A DNA stretch of 64,000 nt, from the NCBI GenBank assembly GCA_037176885.1, contig JAWWNJ010000053.1, forward strand, positions 744,001 through 808,000, written 5' to 3'. The position numbers and the translations under genes were made by a program. The notes under the pieces are model-generated. The model worked only from the letters and a program-made list of their open reading frames with translations. It did not search any database and was not told the origin of the DNA. Source of the stretch: Favolaschia claudopus (Eukaryota; Basidiomycota; Agaricomycetes; Agaricales; Mycenaceae). Positions 11,096 through 21,291 of the stretch are shown here, piece by piece; the stretch's first letter is position 1, and every line of letters starts with the position of its first letter.

Positions 11096-12562
11096 TGATG
11101 CCGCTCACTTAGTCACCGCTACTTTTGTACAGCGGCCAATCTGGTGGCGGAAATTTTTTGGCTGATAGACCCCCTCAATCAAGGGGGCACCGGCAATCTA
11201 ACCGGTGACTAAGGGCTAGTTAGTTAGTCCGGCCGCCAGGCCGGAAAAAAAAAGTTTGACCCCCCCAAAATTTGAGCTGGAATGAGCTTCTGGTAGTCTA
11301 TTTGAGTGGGAAACACTGGTGCCAGGTCTACATGTGGCTCTCTAGAAGATGTAGTGCCGCTCGCTGTAGTCAGTGTCAATGTGGCTTTGTTTGGCCCAGG
11401 GAGCCGCCCAGCTGTCAACCTAAATGGTGCTATGTTTTGCCTTCCAAAAAAGGTTGGAAGCATCCAATCTGCTCTGGCTATGATAGCGGACAACCCAACT
11501 TCGTGACAAGTCGGTTACCCAATTTGGAAATCATTACTGTGACCTCACCTTTTACCTAGGTGAATTGAAAATTGTGTAGAAAGCACTCTAAGAAGGCCAG
11601 CTAAAGATCCCCCGGTGCAGAAAAATTATGTTTGCTCCCCGGATTTCGCGCTTTTGGTCCGGGCCGACCGGTAACCGGTGGCCCTGTGATCCCATCAACG
11701 CATCAAATAACCGCCGAGCAGACGAAAAAAAGCAAACAACCTTATGGTTCACAGTATCAGGGGAGTCTAATACCATCACAGAGCAATCTGGTGCTGTTTG
11801 GAGGGCAAATTGCAAATTTTTCAGCGCAAAGTCACAAGTTAGGTACACACAATTTTGAAAATTTCCGCAAAAATTTCGCGCTTTTCTAACCCTAGGTTAG
11901 GGTTACTCCGTTTTCTCTGAAATGAAAATTTGACTTATAAACCCATCCTATGTTCCTGCTAAATCTCAAATCTTGAAGAATTTCAACCAAAATTACGGCT
12001 TGACATGAAGTTCTGTCCGCTATCATACTCTTCTTAAGACAGTAGAACAGTAAGACAGTAGAACAGTAACTGAACCTCCAATAAATTTATTCACGGGATC
12101 AACTTCAGGCCAACGCAGTCCGGCGACTTAACCATGGGAACATATTGCCGTATATAGCGCTTACGTAGTTAGTTAGTCCACCCCAGAGGTCGGAAAAGAA
12201 AAAAACGGCCCTATTTTTTTTTTAGAATGCCGGTGCCCCCTTGCCCTCAATTGGCAGATTTTGGCTCAGATTTAGAGCTCTTTTGGAAGGATTTAGCGCG
12301 CGCAGCGCGGGAAAAATCATCGTTTTTGCCCTTTCCAGTGGTATTCCACCCCTCGTAAGGCCTCGCTTATTTTGTTAGGGGTGGCCAATTCGGTCGAAGG
12401 TAAAATATATATCTTGCCCAGTTTTTATTCTGAGCTCAATTCCTCTTGCCAAAATGTAGCTACCATGAAATGGAGCATTTCTGCAAGAGGATTAAAAAAT
12501 CAGATTTTTCCCTGATGAGATCAATGGGCCATCAATTTCTGTACACTAAGTGAGCGGCACCA
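11096..12562. mobile_element. Family Y element with internal W-type repeat
   Basis: Tips TGATGCCGCTCACTTAGT and reverse of TGGTGCCGCTCACTTAGT, one mismatch, flanked by TA (11094-11095, 12563-12564). Inside, about 11480-12030 is a W repeat also found inverted at 34845-36365; shared landmarks are TTCGTGACAAGTC, TTTCGCGC..GGTCCGGGCCG and CTAACCCTAG. Direct repeats TAGTTAGTTAGTCC at about 11215 and 12167 bracket the W part. ORFs here are weak (89 aa at 11224-11493, minus). Confidence 0.6.
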
Positions 12563-13255
12563 TAGGTTATAAAGGGTTAAAGCCTAGGATCAATTTTCAC
12601 TTTTCCGACCCAAGAAAAGTGACCGATTGCACAGCCACACAGCGATAGCCGGCCTCCAGAGCATCGGCTAGGGTAGAATCAGTGATGTTTTTACGCACAG
12701 TGCATATTTGAAGGGTATTCGAAGGCCCGCAACCACGGAAAAGGTGAAAAAATTGAGGTAAAAGTGAAGCGTCAGGCGGAAAAGTGACCGATTACGCAAG
12801 AAAAACAGGTTATAGTGCCATTCGCATTCTTTTCAAGGGTTTCGTGGCCAAAACCTTGGTCCCAAGGTCTAATTCTCTTCGGATCACTCCCGGCAGCAGT
12901 TGCAAGGAAGTGATGACGCGAACTGTAGCCGACGGAGGAATTCGAAAGGTGTCGGTAGTACTAGTGTTGCCGCGGCTCGACTACGGCTGGCTCGGCTCGG
13001 CTTTTGATGGCTCTCGAGCCATCACCGTGGAAAGCCGAGCCGAGCCATTTATAGACGGCTGGCTTGCGTGGCTCGCGGCTCAGCGATGGCTTCGACACGG
13101 CTCCAGCGCTACCTCTGTTTCTGTGTATCCCAACGTCTTCCCCGACATCCCAGCCTTCCTCCCTACCCCTTCGCATACTCGCCAACAACGAATTGAACGT
13201 GGACAACGACGATTGCGCCGCCCGCCATGATGATAGGTCAAGCTGAAGCCATGAT
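12563..13255. other. No gene recognised; strong 16-bp hairpin
   Basis: GGCTCGGCTCGGCTTT at 12989-13004 pairs with its reverse complement at 13031-13046, and the loop holds a further palindrome (GATGGCTCTCGAGCCATC). A hAT-like tip AGTGTTGCCGCGGCTCG lies at about 12963, but no matching right end was found. The sequence AAAAGTGACCGATT occurs twice (about 12616 and 12780). Confidence 0.5.
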
Positions 13256-13320
13256 TAGACAGACGCTCTATGTGCACCAGCTCGGTGCCCTCGCTACATA
13301 GAGTCTGTTGTTTACCGCGG
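13256..13320. repeat. Structured hairpin motif, copy c1
   Basis: One of three dispersed copies (others 34957-35016 and 41207-41266). Shared layout: ACAGAC, GC bulge, second helix, inner AGC/GCT helix, loop starting TCG and ending CCTC, then GTCTGTT and ACCGCG. In this copy the second helix is TCTATGT/ACATAGA. See findings for the base-pair comparison. Confidence 0.7.
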
Positions 13321-13517
13321 GGGTCCGATTGATGATGGAGCTTATTAGGTAATATCATGTAAGCCGGCATCCACCGAATATCATTGTAACTACCTTCTCC
13401 TCCCACAGCTATTTTGGAAACGATAGACAGTTTCGATTTTTTAGCTGAGTTCGGGCCGAGCCGCCGAGACGAGGTCGTAACTACATAGTGCCAAATTTAG
13501 AATAACCTTTTCTGCTA

Positions 13518-13958
13518 AGGTAGACGACACGCAAATACGGACAACCCTCCAAATCGGGACATGAACCGATGATGTGGTCCTTTTCCCTCCATTTTGCGCA
13601 GATATGCCAAATCGGCTCCCAACATTTTGTGCAGAAGTGTCCTGATTGCGATGAGAACCATGTCCGAACTGTGTTGCGGGGCAGGGGAAAAAGTTATATC
13701 CAAATCTTGTGTCAGGATCAGTCTTGATGTGTCAAGTTTCACACGAGTACTTGTCACTTCCAGCGGTGAATAACTTTGTCAATTCTGAAGCTGAAGTAAA
13801 ATGGTTTGGTAGTACCATATACAGGATGGGTCTCTACAATATGTTGGGAGCTGATTTTGCAAATTGTTACTTAAATCTGGGAAAAGGACCAGTTTGATGA
13901 ATATCTTGTCCATTCTTCCCAATTTGGAGGGTTGTCCGTATTTGCGTGTCGTCTACCT
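13518..13958. mobile_element. TA-flanked MITE inside the mariner element
   Basis: Tips AGGTAGACGACACGCAAATA and reverse, identical over the first 37 bp, flanked by TA at 13516-13517 and 13959-13960. Non-coding. It lies between the 3' end of the transposase gene and the left terminal repeat. Confidence 0.88.
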
Positions 13959-14177
13959 TAATACCTCCTCGACAACGACCATCTAGTACGGTTACAGCGT
14001 CACTGGAGACTTACAGTCATGACGAGCAGGCTGACGATCGTGTGGAGCATACGCTGCGCTATATATCCTCGCTCAACGTCGACCGGTTTTGACACCATGC
14101 AAAACACTATTGCACCATATCTTCTTGGCGTCGGCCCTCCCCCTGCTCTCACCGGACGACAGCTCGCAGTGGCCCAA

Positions 14178-15313
14178 TTACAGGCCTCTCTCGACAATGA
14201 GCCGCTTCCCACAAAGTTGCAATGGGGTCGCAACCATCACGCCCTTCCATCGAGCTGAGAACATCGTCCCGGTTGCGTCGGACATGCATGAAAACCCTTC
14301 TTCGCATGGATTGAAGTCGGGAGAATATGGTGACAGATAAATCAGTCGGCGCCCGCTGTAAATCAAATTCAGTGAGTTGGCAATCAATAGGATATATGTA
14401 TGCTACGCACCGTCCCTCGACCATCTCACGAATCCCATCAAAGTGATGAACACTTGCGTTGTCCATGACGAGAACGGAGTTGTCCTGCGGAAAGGGATTC
14501 ATGCGGTCAAGGAGAATATCGAGATAGTTGCGGAACTCTACGGCGGTCCAGGATCGAGTCAACACATCGAAGTGAAGTATGCCATCGAGGCAAATTGCCG
14601 GAAGAACAGAATAACTATACATATCAGCAGGCACGTAGCGCTGGCAAGAGCAGAAACACATACCGGATGCCTCGGACAAAAAAATCATGCCGCCGTGCTC
14701 GCATTCCAATGGGCGCCCATGCCATCTGCCGCCGCGTTGTATGTCGATTGCAAGCTGCTTCATCTAGGAAAACCAGTCTTCGAGGTGGGTGTTGTCCAAC
14801 TTCACATTGAAACCCAAGCCGTTTGTTTTCCTCAGCTTCGAGTGCAGTTCGAGATATCTAAGGATATACTCATGTCAGCGGCACGAAACTCCCAGCAATT
14901 TTACTTACATGAACCCGAACATAACCCATTCGCAAAAGGGCGTCACGGATGGTGGTTTTAGCGACGTCGAGTCCCGTGGCTTCGTACAAACATTCCTGTA
15001 GCTCGAAAAGATAGATGTCGGGGGTTCTCGCAACAAGATCCTCAAGATACTTTTCAAAGGGTCACATACGAAGGGCATTGAGAAGATTACAGACCGCGAC
15101 ATCAAAAGATGTAAGAATGCGGGGTCGTCCAAGCTGCAGAGGAATTCGGACGTGGTCCCCAGTGGTCCGCCACGTTCGGATGATGCGGTAAATGGTTCGC
15201 TCGCTGATGTCGGTAGCTGCAGCAATGTCTGGGACAGACATATGGGCCGACATTGTGGTGATGAGCTGTTTCTGCTCCTTAGGTATGTGACGGCGGTTTC
15301 CTCGTCGTATCAT
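14178..15313 (-). CDS. Mariner-type DDE transposase, five exons
   Basis: Exons (minus strand): 15095-15313, 14909-15049, 14664-14857, 14411-14614, 14178-14355; introns of 45, 51, 49 and 55 bases with GT..AG ends keep one frame of 311 aa. Exon 1 encodes a helix-turn-helix (IPKEQKQLITTMSAHMSVPD, DISERTIYRIIRTW, GRPRILT); exon 2 continues with RTPDIYLFELQECL. Exon 3 has the first catalytic Asp in LVFLDEAACNR, exon 4 the second in VLVMDNASVHH, exon 5 the Glu in YSPDFNPCEEGFS, with 34-residue type spacing. After GFSCM the annotated frame diverges: the family-like tail RRNRDDVLSSMEGRDGCDP lies one frame over, so an indel near 14305 has replaced about the last 30 residues. The first intron is the least certain because its donor is GTCTGT. 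Catalytic residues are intact but the C-terminus is damaged. Confidence 0.82.
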
Positions 15314-15479
15314 GGTGAGAGTGAGGAGAGTATACTGTATATTGGCGGGAAACGCTCGTCGTCATGATGGAGCTGAGTTGTAGCTAAAAATAATTATATG
15401 ACAGGTCTGCCGGGAGTTGCCGAACTCAGCTCGAAAATCGAAAATGTCTATCGTTTCCAAAATAGCTGTAACCTGAAAT

Positions 15480-16402
15480 ATTGTGCCCTCTGCCATGTCT
15501 TACACTTATAAAAAGTTCCTGGATATCCAGATATATTTATTTGTGCTGTCTCGAAGAAGAACGGGATCTCGACAGGTTCTCAAGGTGTCGGACTAGCTTC
15601 GGCCGAAGGCGGATGCGTGACCAGTCGGCCATCCCGCGCAAGCGGCTGCGGCGGTTAATGAGCAATCTGAAGCACCAGTATTGTCGAATAGATGAATACA
15701 GATTGGACTGTCAAATTAGTTTGCAAAAATCGCGTCGTGGAAGAGAGAATTACGCGACTCGAAGTCTGCTTACATGATATTACATAATAAGCTTCATCAA
15801 CGATCCAACCCCCACGATAAACACAAGACTAAGCCATAATCGACATTTCTCGCCGTCCACCACCCCCCACCTGTTGAACGAGTGGCCTAACCCACTGATT
15901 CGGATTCCGGGAAGGTGTGGGGACCCACAGCTTCACTTTCTTCCCCTCCCTTCCCTCTTTTTTTCGTTTCTCTTGGATCAAGTCCCGACCGTCCGCTCTT
16001 CGCCTTCTTCAAGCATAGAACGGCCTCACAGGGTACACCACCTCTTTCTACAACATCAAGGACAGACCTGGCGCTCGCTCATCGGTATTCTGGTGACATT
16101 GTGATGGATGTGTGGTTCAGTGGGCTCTCGGGAGTGGTGTGTTTTCCTCCATCTTCACGCCATCGTTTTACTTATTATCTCTTGTCCTTGTTATTGCTAC
16201 ACCGCAAGGACCCCGTACGACGCCTTCCACCTCCCTCATCCTGGTCGCGGAGGCCTGTTGCATTGTCTTGGGTTTGCTGTTGATGGGCGGACTCTCAGGA
16301 CGATGTGGTTCTCACCTCGCACATTTTGTATATACATGGACAATAAATTTCGTCGGGTATTATCGTGGTACATGTAAATTAAATATTGAATCCAGAATTA
16401 CA
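15480..16402. other. No gene recognised
   Basis: ORFs of about 100-120 aa (for example 15915-16283, plus) have skewed composition and no motif I recognise. T- and C-rich tracts are common. Confidence 0.4.
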
Positions 16403-17579
16403 CTACTCTGAATCATACTGAGTTTCGAGTAAGGATTGAATAAAGGAACTGAAGCCAGTAGCGTCTTCCGGAACTAAGCCGCTGTCGTTCGTCTCCATTT
16501 CCATCAACGCAATTTCCTCCTCCCTCGACGTCCCGGCCGTGAAATTCAGCGGCCGACCCTTCTTGACCGAGAACTTGAGCATTTGCAAGGCTTCCATCAG
16601 GTCGGGATATGCGACTGCGTCGGAGGGTATCAGTTTCGGCGCTGGAAGAGAAGACGCGTTCACATGGAACCGCCGATCCCTGGATAGGTAGGACAAGCTT
16701 AAGCACCCCGCCTTCGGCAGGGCCGGCTCGCTGCGCTCGCTACCTACGGGGGGTACACAGCTTGTCGGGGCTCCGCCCCAAACCCCGCCTGGATTTTTTT
16801 TGCTGGATTCCTTGCCCGCGGCGCCGCACTGCCGCTCGCTGCACTCGCCGGCGCGCGGCGCCGGGGACCGCGTGTGAGTTTCAACATCTCGACAGCCGGT
16901 TGCAGGAAGTCGACAAAACCCCGTGACTTTCTGTCAAAAGTCACGCGACTGATGGCCTGGCCCTCTTTAAAATTTTCAATCGACAGCGAGTGCGAATATA
17001 GTCGGGTGGCGCAGCTGGTTTTCCTGCGCGGAATATGTCAGGCCAACGATGGATGATGAGAAATGAAATAAAATAAAGAACTGTACCTGCCAGTATTGTA
17101 CGGAGCCCAGAGTGTACGGCGCTTCCGCAAAATATCCTCGCACTTCGTCTTCTATGCTTCGGCGATGCGCGGGACGCTGCGGGCTTTCCATACCGAGAAT
17201 CTCATCAGCCCAATTAGACCCGGAAGGACGGGCAGGCGTATTTTGGAGGTCGGTGTGATAGCGTTCGAGCTTGAATAATGCGGGGTAGGTTTCAGTAACA
17301 GAAAAAAGGCAGTAGAAAGGCAGTGTACCTCGCGTATGAACATATTCCTGACATCCGCGACTTTATCAGGCTTGTACTTCTCAAACCAACTCAATTTGAT
17401 AGCCGGATTGACGACTGAATTTTCCTGAGTGAATAATTATGCAAAACAAGACGCTGGACTCACGCATCGAAAGGGTGTAGGCGGGTACATGCTCGACGCG
17501 TTCCCGGTAGGTTATCAATTTGTCGATCCCCTTCTGCACGATCTGTGCGGCCTCCGGGTATCCAGTTTGCTGTCGGAGC
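16403..17579 (-). pseudogene. hAT transposase C-terminal half, interrupted
   Basis: Reads on the minus strand as spliced exons 17464-17579, 17329-17414, 17087-17269, about 16980-17023 and 16403-16692. Introns 17415-17463, 17270-17328 and 17024-17086 fit GT..AG. Recognisable pieces: GIDKLITYRERVEHVPAY, NPAIKLSWFEKYKPDKV, RRSIEDEVRGYF and YWQ before the break, then LPIQGSAVPCERVFSSS and LMEALQMLKFSVKKGR, the dimerisation region of hAT transposases. Repeat R1 (16693-16979) splits the protein just before LPIQGS. There is also a one-base frame shift between RRSRIS and LMEALQ. The N-terminal half and terminal repeats were not found. Confidence 0.8.
16693..16979 (-). mobile_element. GC-rich repeat R, copy R1
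   Basis: On the minus strand it starts TTGAAAATTTTAAAGAGGGC, passes GGCCATCAGTCGCGTGACTT, a CACGGGG box and a TGTCGAGATGTTGA box, then GC-rich CGCAGCGAGC and CAAACCCCGC motifs, and ends AAGCTTGT. The same order is seen in R2 (29952-33225). No coding capacity, no terminal inverted repeats and no clear target duplication, so the class is open; a SINE-like or Helitron-like non-autonomous element is possible. It interrupts the hAT transposase reading frame. Confidence 0.65.
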
Positions 17580-17957
17580 CTGAGGGGAGTGTGGAAGATT
17601 AAAGTCATTGTGGCCCTCACGCTGCCGCCCGGAGTCCCGGACTCCCAAAACTTGCCCAAAACTCGCCCACGATTCAAGAAGCATACTGGCCTCCCGTCTC
17701 TATTTATTTTCCCCATGATCTCATCTAGAACTTATGCTTCCCACCTTCTTCACCACTGGCCTTTCACCTCTTGTTCGTTCCGAGTTTTCCGTACGCTACA
17801 ACCGCAGATCACAACCGGAGACTGGAGACGTTGAACAGAATGCGGACAATTTACTGCCGAAGATATTTATTATCATACGATACCCTACTTATTTGCGTAG
17901 TCGTTTACTGCGCCGGCTTCTTAGCTACCACATAGTGTAGCTTGTGCCGTTAACCGA

Positions 17958-17981
17958 TTCTCTCTCTCTCTCTCTCTTTTT
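17958..17981 (+). promoter_or_regulatory. CT-rich tract upstream of the NTPase gene
   Basis: TCTCTCTCTCTCTCTCTTTT ends 13 bases before the ATG at 17994. Pyrimidine tracts directly upstream of the transcription start are common in fungal promoters. Suggestive only. Confidence 0.35.
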
Positions 17982-17993
17982 GTGGTCCTCGCT

Positions 17994-18837
17994 ATGGCCA
18001 GCCGCGAAGGGGCCTTAGCCATTCCCGACGAATACCAGGACTTGGAAGGAGAAGGCCAAACTAATGCTGCTCACGCCCTTCGACATACCGTCAGCGCTCT
18101 CATGAACAACGTCTCATTTCCCCTTGACCCGCTGTATACCAACTTGGCATCGTATGGTGCCGTACTCTTGTTTATTGATCACTGACGAACCTGTCGATCA
18201 GTCACTTTACGTCGACAGCATCGTGCTGTCGAGTTTGCGGAAACTGTTGCAAATGCTCTCCCCGTGATAATAGACTTCATCGAACATGGAGGTCTTGAAG
18301 TCTGGGTCCCAGCACCTAACACGACTGGGGAAGCCATCCGTGGTCATATTGCTTCCCTGAACATCTACGATGTCGATGGCATTCCCAGCTTGTTATTCCA
18401 GGACTTGGGCCAGTTTTCTGAGAATGCAGTGTTGGCTCACCGAGTGGACAACATTTTTTCAAAGGGGAAACACACGTAAGTTGACTGGTTATACTGATGA
18501 TACAACTGCCAACAAGTGACCTGACAGATTCTTGGTCAATACATCTGGCTCAGGGAAAACACGGCTGACGTTTGAGGGTCTGTGTCAACACTGGGGGTTC
18601 TATCTGGTTGGCGCAATCGACCTGAATGGGATTGGATCGAGCGATCTGCCGGATGTTCTCAGCACGCATATCAAAGGCAGCAGAGAAGGATTTTCCATGG
18701 CTGTGTCCTCTTCTAACGGAGATATGTTGAACAACCTCAGAATAACCAGGTTTTTCCTCCGAAAACTCCTACTTTGCCGCCTTCTCGTGTTCTCCACTTT
18801 TGCTGAGCATGTCCATACTCGGTATCACGGAAAGTGA
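17994..18837 (+). CDS. P-loop NTPase of an Agaricomycete multigene family, C-terminally short
   Basis: Three exons, 17994-18156, 18202-18475 and 18528-18837, joined by 45- and 52-base GT..AG introns that keep the frame. The product is about 248 aa. Exon 2 gives RRQHRAVEFAETVANALP and a segment with PNTTGEAIRGHI; exon 3 opens with FLVNTSGSGKTRL, a Walker A motif (GSGKT), followed by FEGLCQHWGFYLV and GSSDL. Proteins with this Walker A context occur in large families in mushroom-forming fungi, and I associate them with the NTPase domains of Crinkler-like proteins; that link is from memory and not proven here. No Walker B or nuclease module follows: the frame ends after HVHTRYHGK, so the gene is probably truncated or lacks a further exon. 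The ATG at 17994 is preferred over an in-frame GTG at 17982. Confidence 0.65.
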
Positions 18838-19195
18838 TGGCGTCACTTCTTTTTCGGATTTCTGGATGCTGGATGGAGGCTTTTTCATGAAACAAAGTGC
18901 TACGTGGGCCAGAATGACTATCTGCATATTTTCAGGATAATGATATGATCAAACAATTATGATATGCCATCAAATGGCCGAAAAAGGCAAAACCACCAAA
19001 ATCTAGCTTGACCCAAGATGTCAATCATCACAATCTGGATGGGGCAGATTGTAGCCCATGATGAGTAGACAGATGTGGCATTTTGGATTGGGCAAAAATA
19101 TGCATCGGTTCTTTCGCTATAACCCGCGCAATATTGTGATTTTGGTCAATTTTGGCCATTTTTGCTATTTTTCCCGACTTTGAAGTCCATATATA
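18838..19195. other. No gene recognised
   Basis: AT-rich DNA with repeated GGCAAAA and CCAAAATC motifs; probably the broken 3' side of the NTPase gene and old repeat sequence. Confidence 0.4.
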
Positions 19196-19426
19196 CGGTA
19201 GGCGGAATGGTCGAGGTTGATTTTGCCATTCTGACATCTGAGTTCCGAAGAAGTCCGAAGTGCCGCGGCTAAGTACGTGATGTAACTGCCTCATTAGAAG
19301 CTGATGAAGCTTGTCTTAATGTAAATGAAATTGTAGAGTATTCTGAGGCAACCCCGCGCGAAAGAGAGGACATTGTGAGATGTTGTATGTGGCTGTGTAA
19401 TGCGGCCGCCTCAAAGTTGGGGTTAT

Positions 19427-19755
19427 TAGAGAGTTTGCGGTGAGCGGCCAGAAGCCACCTGGCGGCTCTAATAGAGGCTTTGCGGTAGCCACTGGCGGCT
19501 AATTTTTCTCACGACCCGCTGAGCACCTGGGCTCAAGTAAGCCACCCTGAGCAGCTGTTATGAAGGGCATCTCAAGGTGGCTAACTTGGCCCAGTAGCAT
19601 CCGTAGTCGTTGTGTGGCACGAGCCGCCAGTTCGTGTGGCGGCTCACCGCAAAGGCTCTAATGGCATGCGGATTGGAGCGGCTATGCTGTCTGGCGGCTC
19701 GTTTGGCGGCTGGTAAGACTGGTTCAAATTTGGTTTTGCGAGGTCTATTCTTAGT
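19427..19755. mobile_element. Family T element, copy 2, with a smaller T-like insert
   Basis: TAGAGAGTTTGCGGTGAGCG starts the copy. It breaks at GGCTCTAA (19464-19471) and resumes at TGGCATGCGGATTGG (19662). The insert has tips TAGAGGCTTTGCGGTAGCC and reverse TAGAGCCTTTGCGGTGAGCC. GGCTCTAA is repeated at both junctions, an 8-bp duplication as expected for hAT. Confidence 0.65.
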
Positions 19756-19856
19756 ACTTAGTCATCTATATCTTATAATAATAAAGTTCCATTTTTATAC
19801 TTAGTAACTGGAGGTTTTGACATGTCACGTCACATCACGCGCCAAGCTTTTCCTCA

Positions 19857-20142
19857 GCTGTTGTTGTTAACTAACACGACGCTGAGGTGAGGCTTCTATT
19901 ATTCTGTACCCAAGAATACATTACTTACAGTATTCCCTAGCTAATCGTGTATTCTGTCTAGGTGCATAATAGAGCTGTTGTTGTTAACTAAGACGACGCT
20001 GAGGTGAGGCTTCTATGATTCTGTACCCAAGAATACATTACTTACAGTATTCCCTAGCTAATCGTGTATTCTGTCTAGGTGCATAATAGAGCTGTTGTTG
20101 TTAACTAACACGACGCTGAGCTAATCGTGTATTCTGTCTAGG
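19857..20142. repeat. 117-bp tandem repeat, about 2.4 copies
   Basis: Unit starts GCTGTTGTTGTTAACTAA at 19857, 19974 and 20091, exactly 117 bp apart. Units 1 and 2 differ at only a few bases. Unit 3 lacks the centre (from GTGAGGCTTC to the first CTAG) and joins CGACGCTGAG directly to CTAATCGTGT. Confidence 0.9.
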
Positions 20143-20545
20143 ACGGACGTCCGGTTTTGAGACGAGCTACATGGTAGTACCCGAAAATGCCTGAAACTGG
20201 ATGCCCTTTCCCGGATTTCAACTCCGCTCCGCGGGAATTTCTGAAATTGAACCTCGACCATCCCGCCTACCGTACTATGTGGCTGTGTCTTTGGATTTGG
20301 CCTGAAAATTTATCCTGCCGCGTTGGAAATTTGGCATTTATACTATTCAGCCGAATATGGCAGGACATCAACATATTGTGATGGGATTGATGGCTGGAAT
20401 CGGGCTATTGGTCCAGTCCCAGAGGACCTAGCACTTCAAATTGGCCCAAAAGCTACTCACCTGGCCAAGATGCGCTCAAAACCAAGGGACCATGACTTAT
20501 TCGCACCACGAGTATAACCCCTCAAATATCATCCAAATCTAAATA

Positions 20546-20992
20546 ATGACAGAATCACCGTTAACCCCTTTACGAACTTTACACCAGAACTGCAGACGAT
20601 CTCGCACGGTTATGAGCGCACTAATCAACACCACAGATCCAGCCGATTATGATATTATATGTATTACTGAACCCTTTATTTATTCTGGGCACAGATTCAC
20701 CATGGCCACCCCATCCTGGGTTTCCTTCTACGCAAGAGGAACCGGACGACCACGCTCTCTAATCTTGGTCAACAAAAACATTAAATCTGACTCTTATCGA
20801 CAGGCCAAGGTTGACAGTCGCAATGTCACCTCTCTTATCTTCAAATTCCCGCAAGTCTCCCTGCAAATCTGCTCAATATACAACGAGCCAGGAACTAATG
20901 AACACTACGACGAACTTTCACGCCATCTCTTTCTGAATCCACCTGAACACCCTATGCTATGGCATGGCGATTTCAACAAACGCGTATATTAG
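20546..20992 (+). pseudogene. LINE endonuclease fragment, copy 2
   Basis: 148 aa open frame. From MSALINTTDPADYDIICITE onward it equals the copy at 7760-8140; the extra N-terminus (TLHQNCRRSRTVM) resembles the QNCRRS start of LINE endonuclease domains. It contains the catalytic Glu (ITEPF) and WHGDFN, then stops. No downstream reverse transcriptase. Confidence 0.75.
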
Positions 20993-21291
20993 TAACCATG
21001 CACCAGCCCAACTTACCACTAATTCGTTTGCACCTCTGCGGTCGGAGATCGGAGAGCTTCCTGGCTTCTCAAAAGTCGAGCATACTTCCAATGTCGGAAA
21101 AATTGAAAAAGCCTGGTAAGGCCTTGGAGCACCTAATGGCCTTATAAGGCCTAACAAGGTTCGAGGGGTGACCTTATAAGGTGTATTAAGGTCTGTTAAG
21201 GTCCTCCCAGGCTGCCTTCCCGGAGGTTACAACACTTCGGACTTCTTCGGAACTCGGATGTCAAAATGTCAAAACCAACCTCGACCATCCC
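20549..21291 (-). mobile_element. Family Q fragment, inverted copy 2
   Basis: Reverse complement of 7464-8206, about 743 bp, with no difference noticed over the coding part. It ends at AACCTCGACCATCCCGCCTA, the Q tip lacking the last CCG. The plus-strand sequence reads through the LINE endonuclease fragment. Confidence 0.8.

Larger units (their letters stand above)
13406..15468 (-). mobile_element. Tc1/mariner-type transposon
   Basis: Inverted ends CAGCTATTTTGGAAACGATA (left) and reverse (right, ending AGCTG at 15468), extending inward about 45 bp with a few gaps. The right flank is TA, the left flank CA, probably a mutated TA. About 2.06 kb including a nested 441-bp MITE near the left end, so about 1.6 kb originally, the usual size of an autonomous element. 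It carries a spliced transposase gene on the minus strand. Confidence 0.85.
19196..20272. mobile_element. TA-flanked element with Q-type tips
   Basis: Left tip CGGTAGGCGGAATGGTCGAG, right tip its reverse (one difference, AATGG versus GATGG), about 24 bp, flanked by TA at 19194-19195 and 20273-20274. It contains a family T copy and the 117-bp tandem array, and no transposase. Confidence 0.75.

Noticed and set aside
13256..13320. tRNA or hammerhead ribozyme for the conserved hairpin
   Set aside because: No A/B box pair or cloverleaf fits all three copies, and no CUGAUGA..GAAA core is present.
14377..14961. 194 aa plus-strand ORF
   Set aside because: Antisense shadow of the spliced mariner transposase exons.
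15915..16283. 123 aa plus-strand ORF as a small secreted protein
   Set aside because: No convincing signal peptide; Pro/Ser/Arg composition with several overlapping frames of equal quality.
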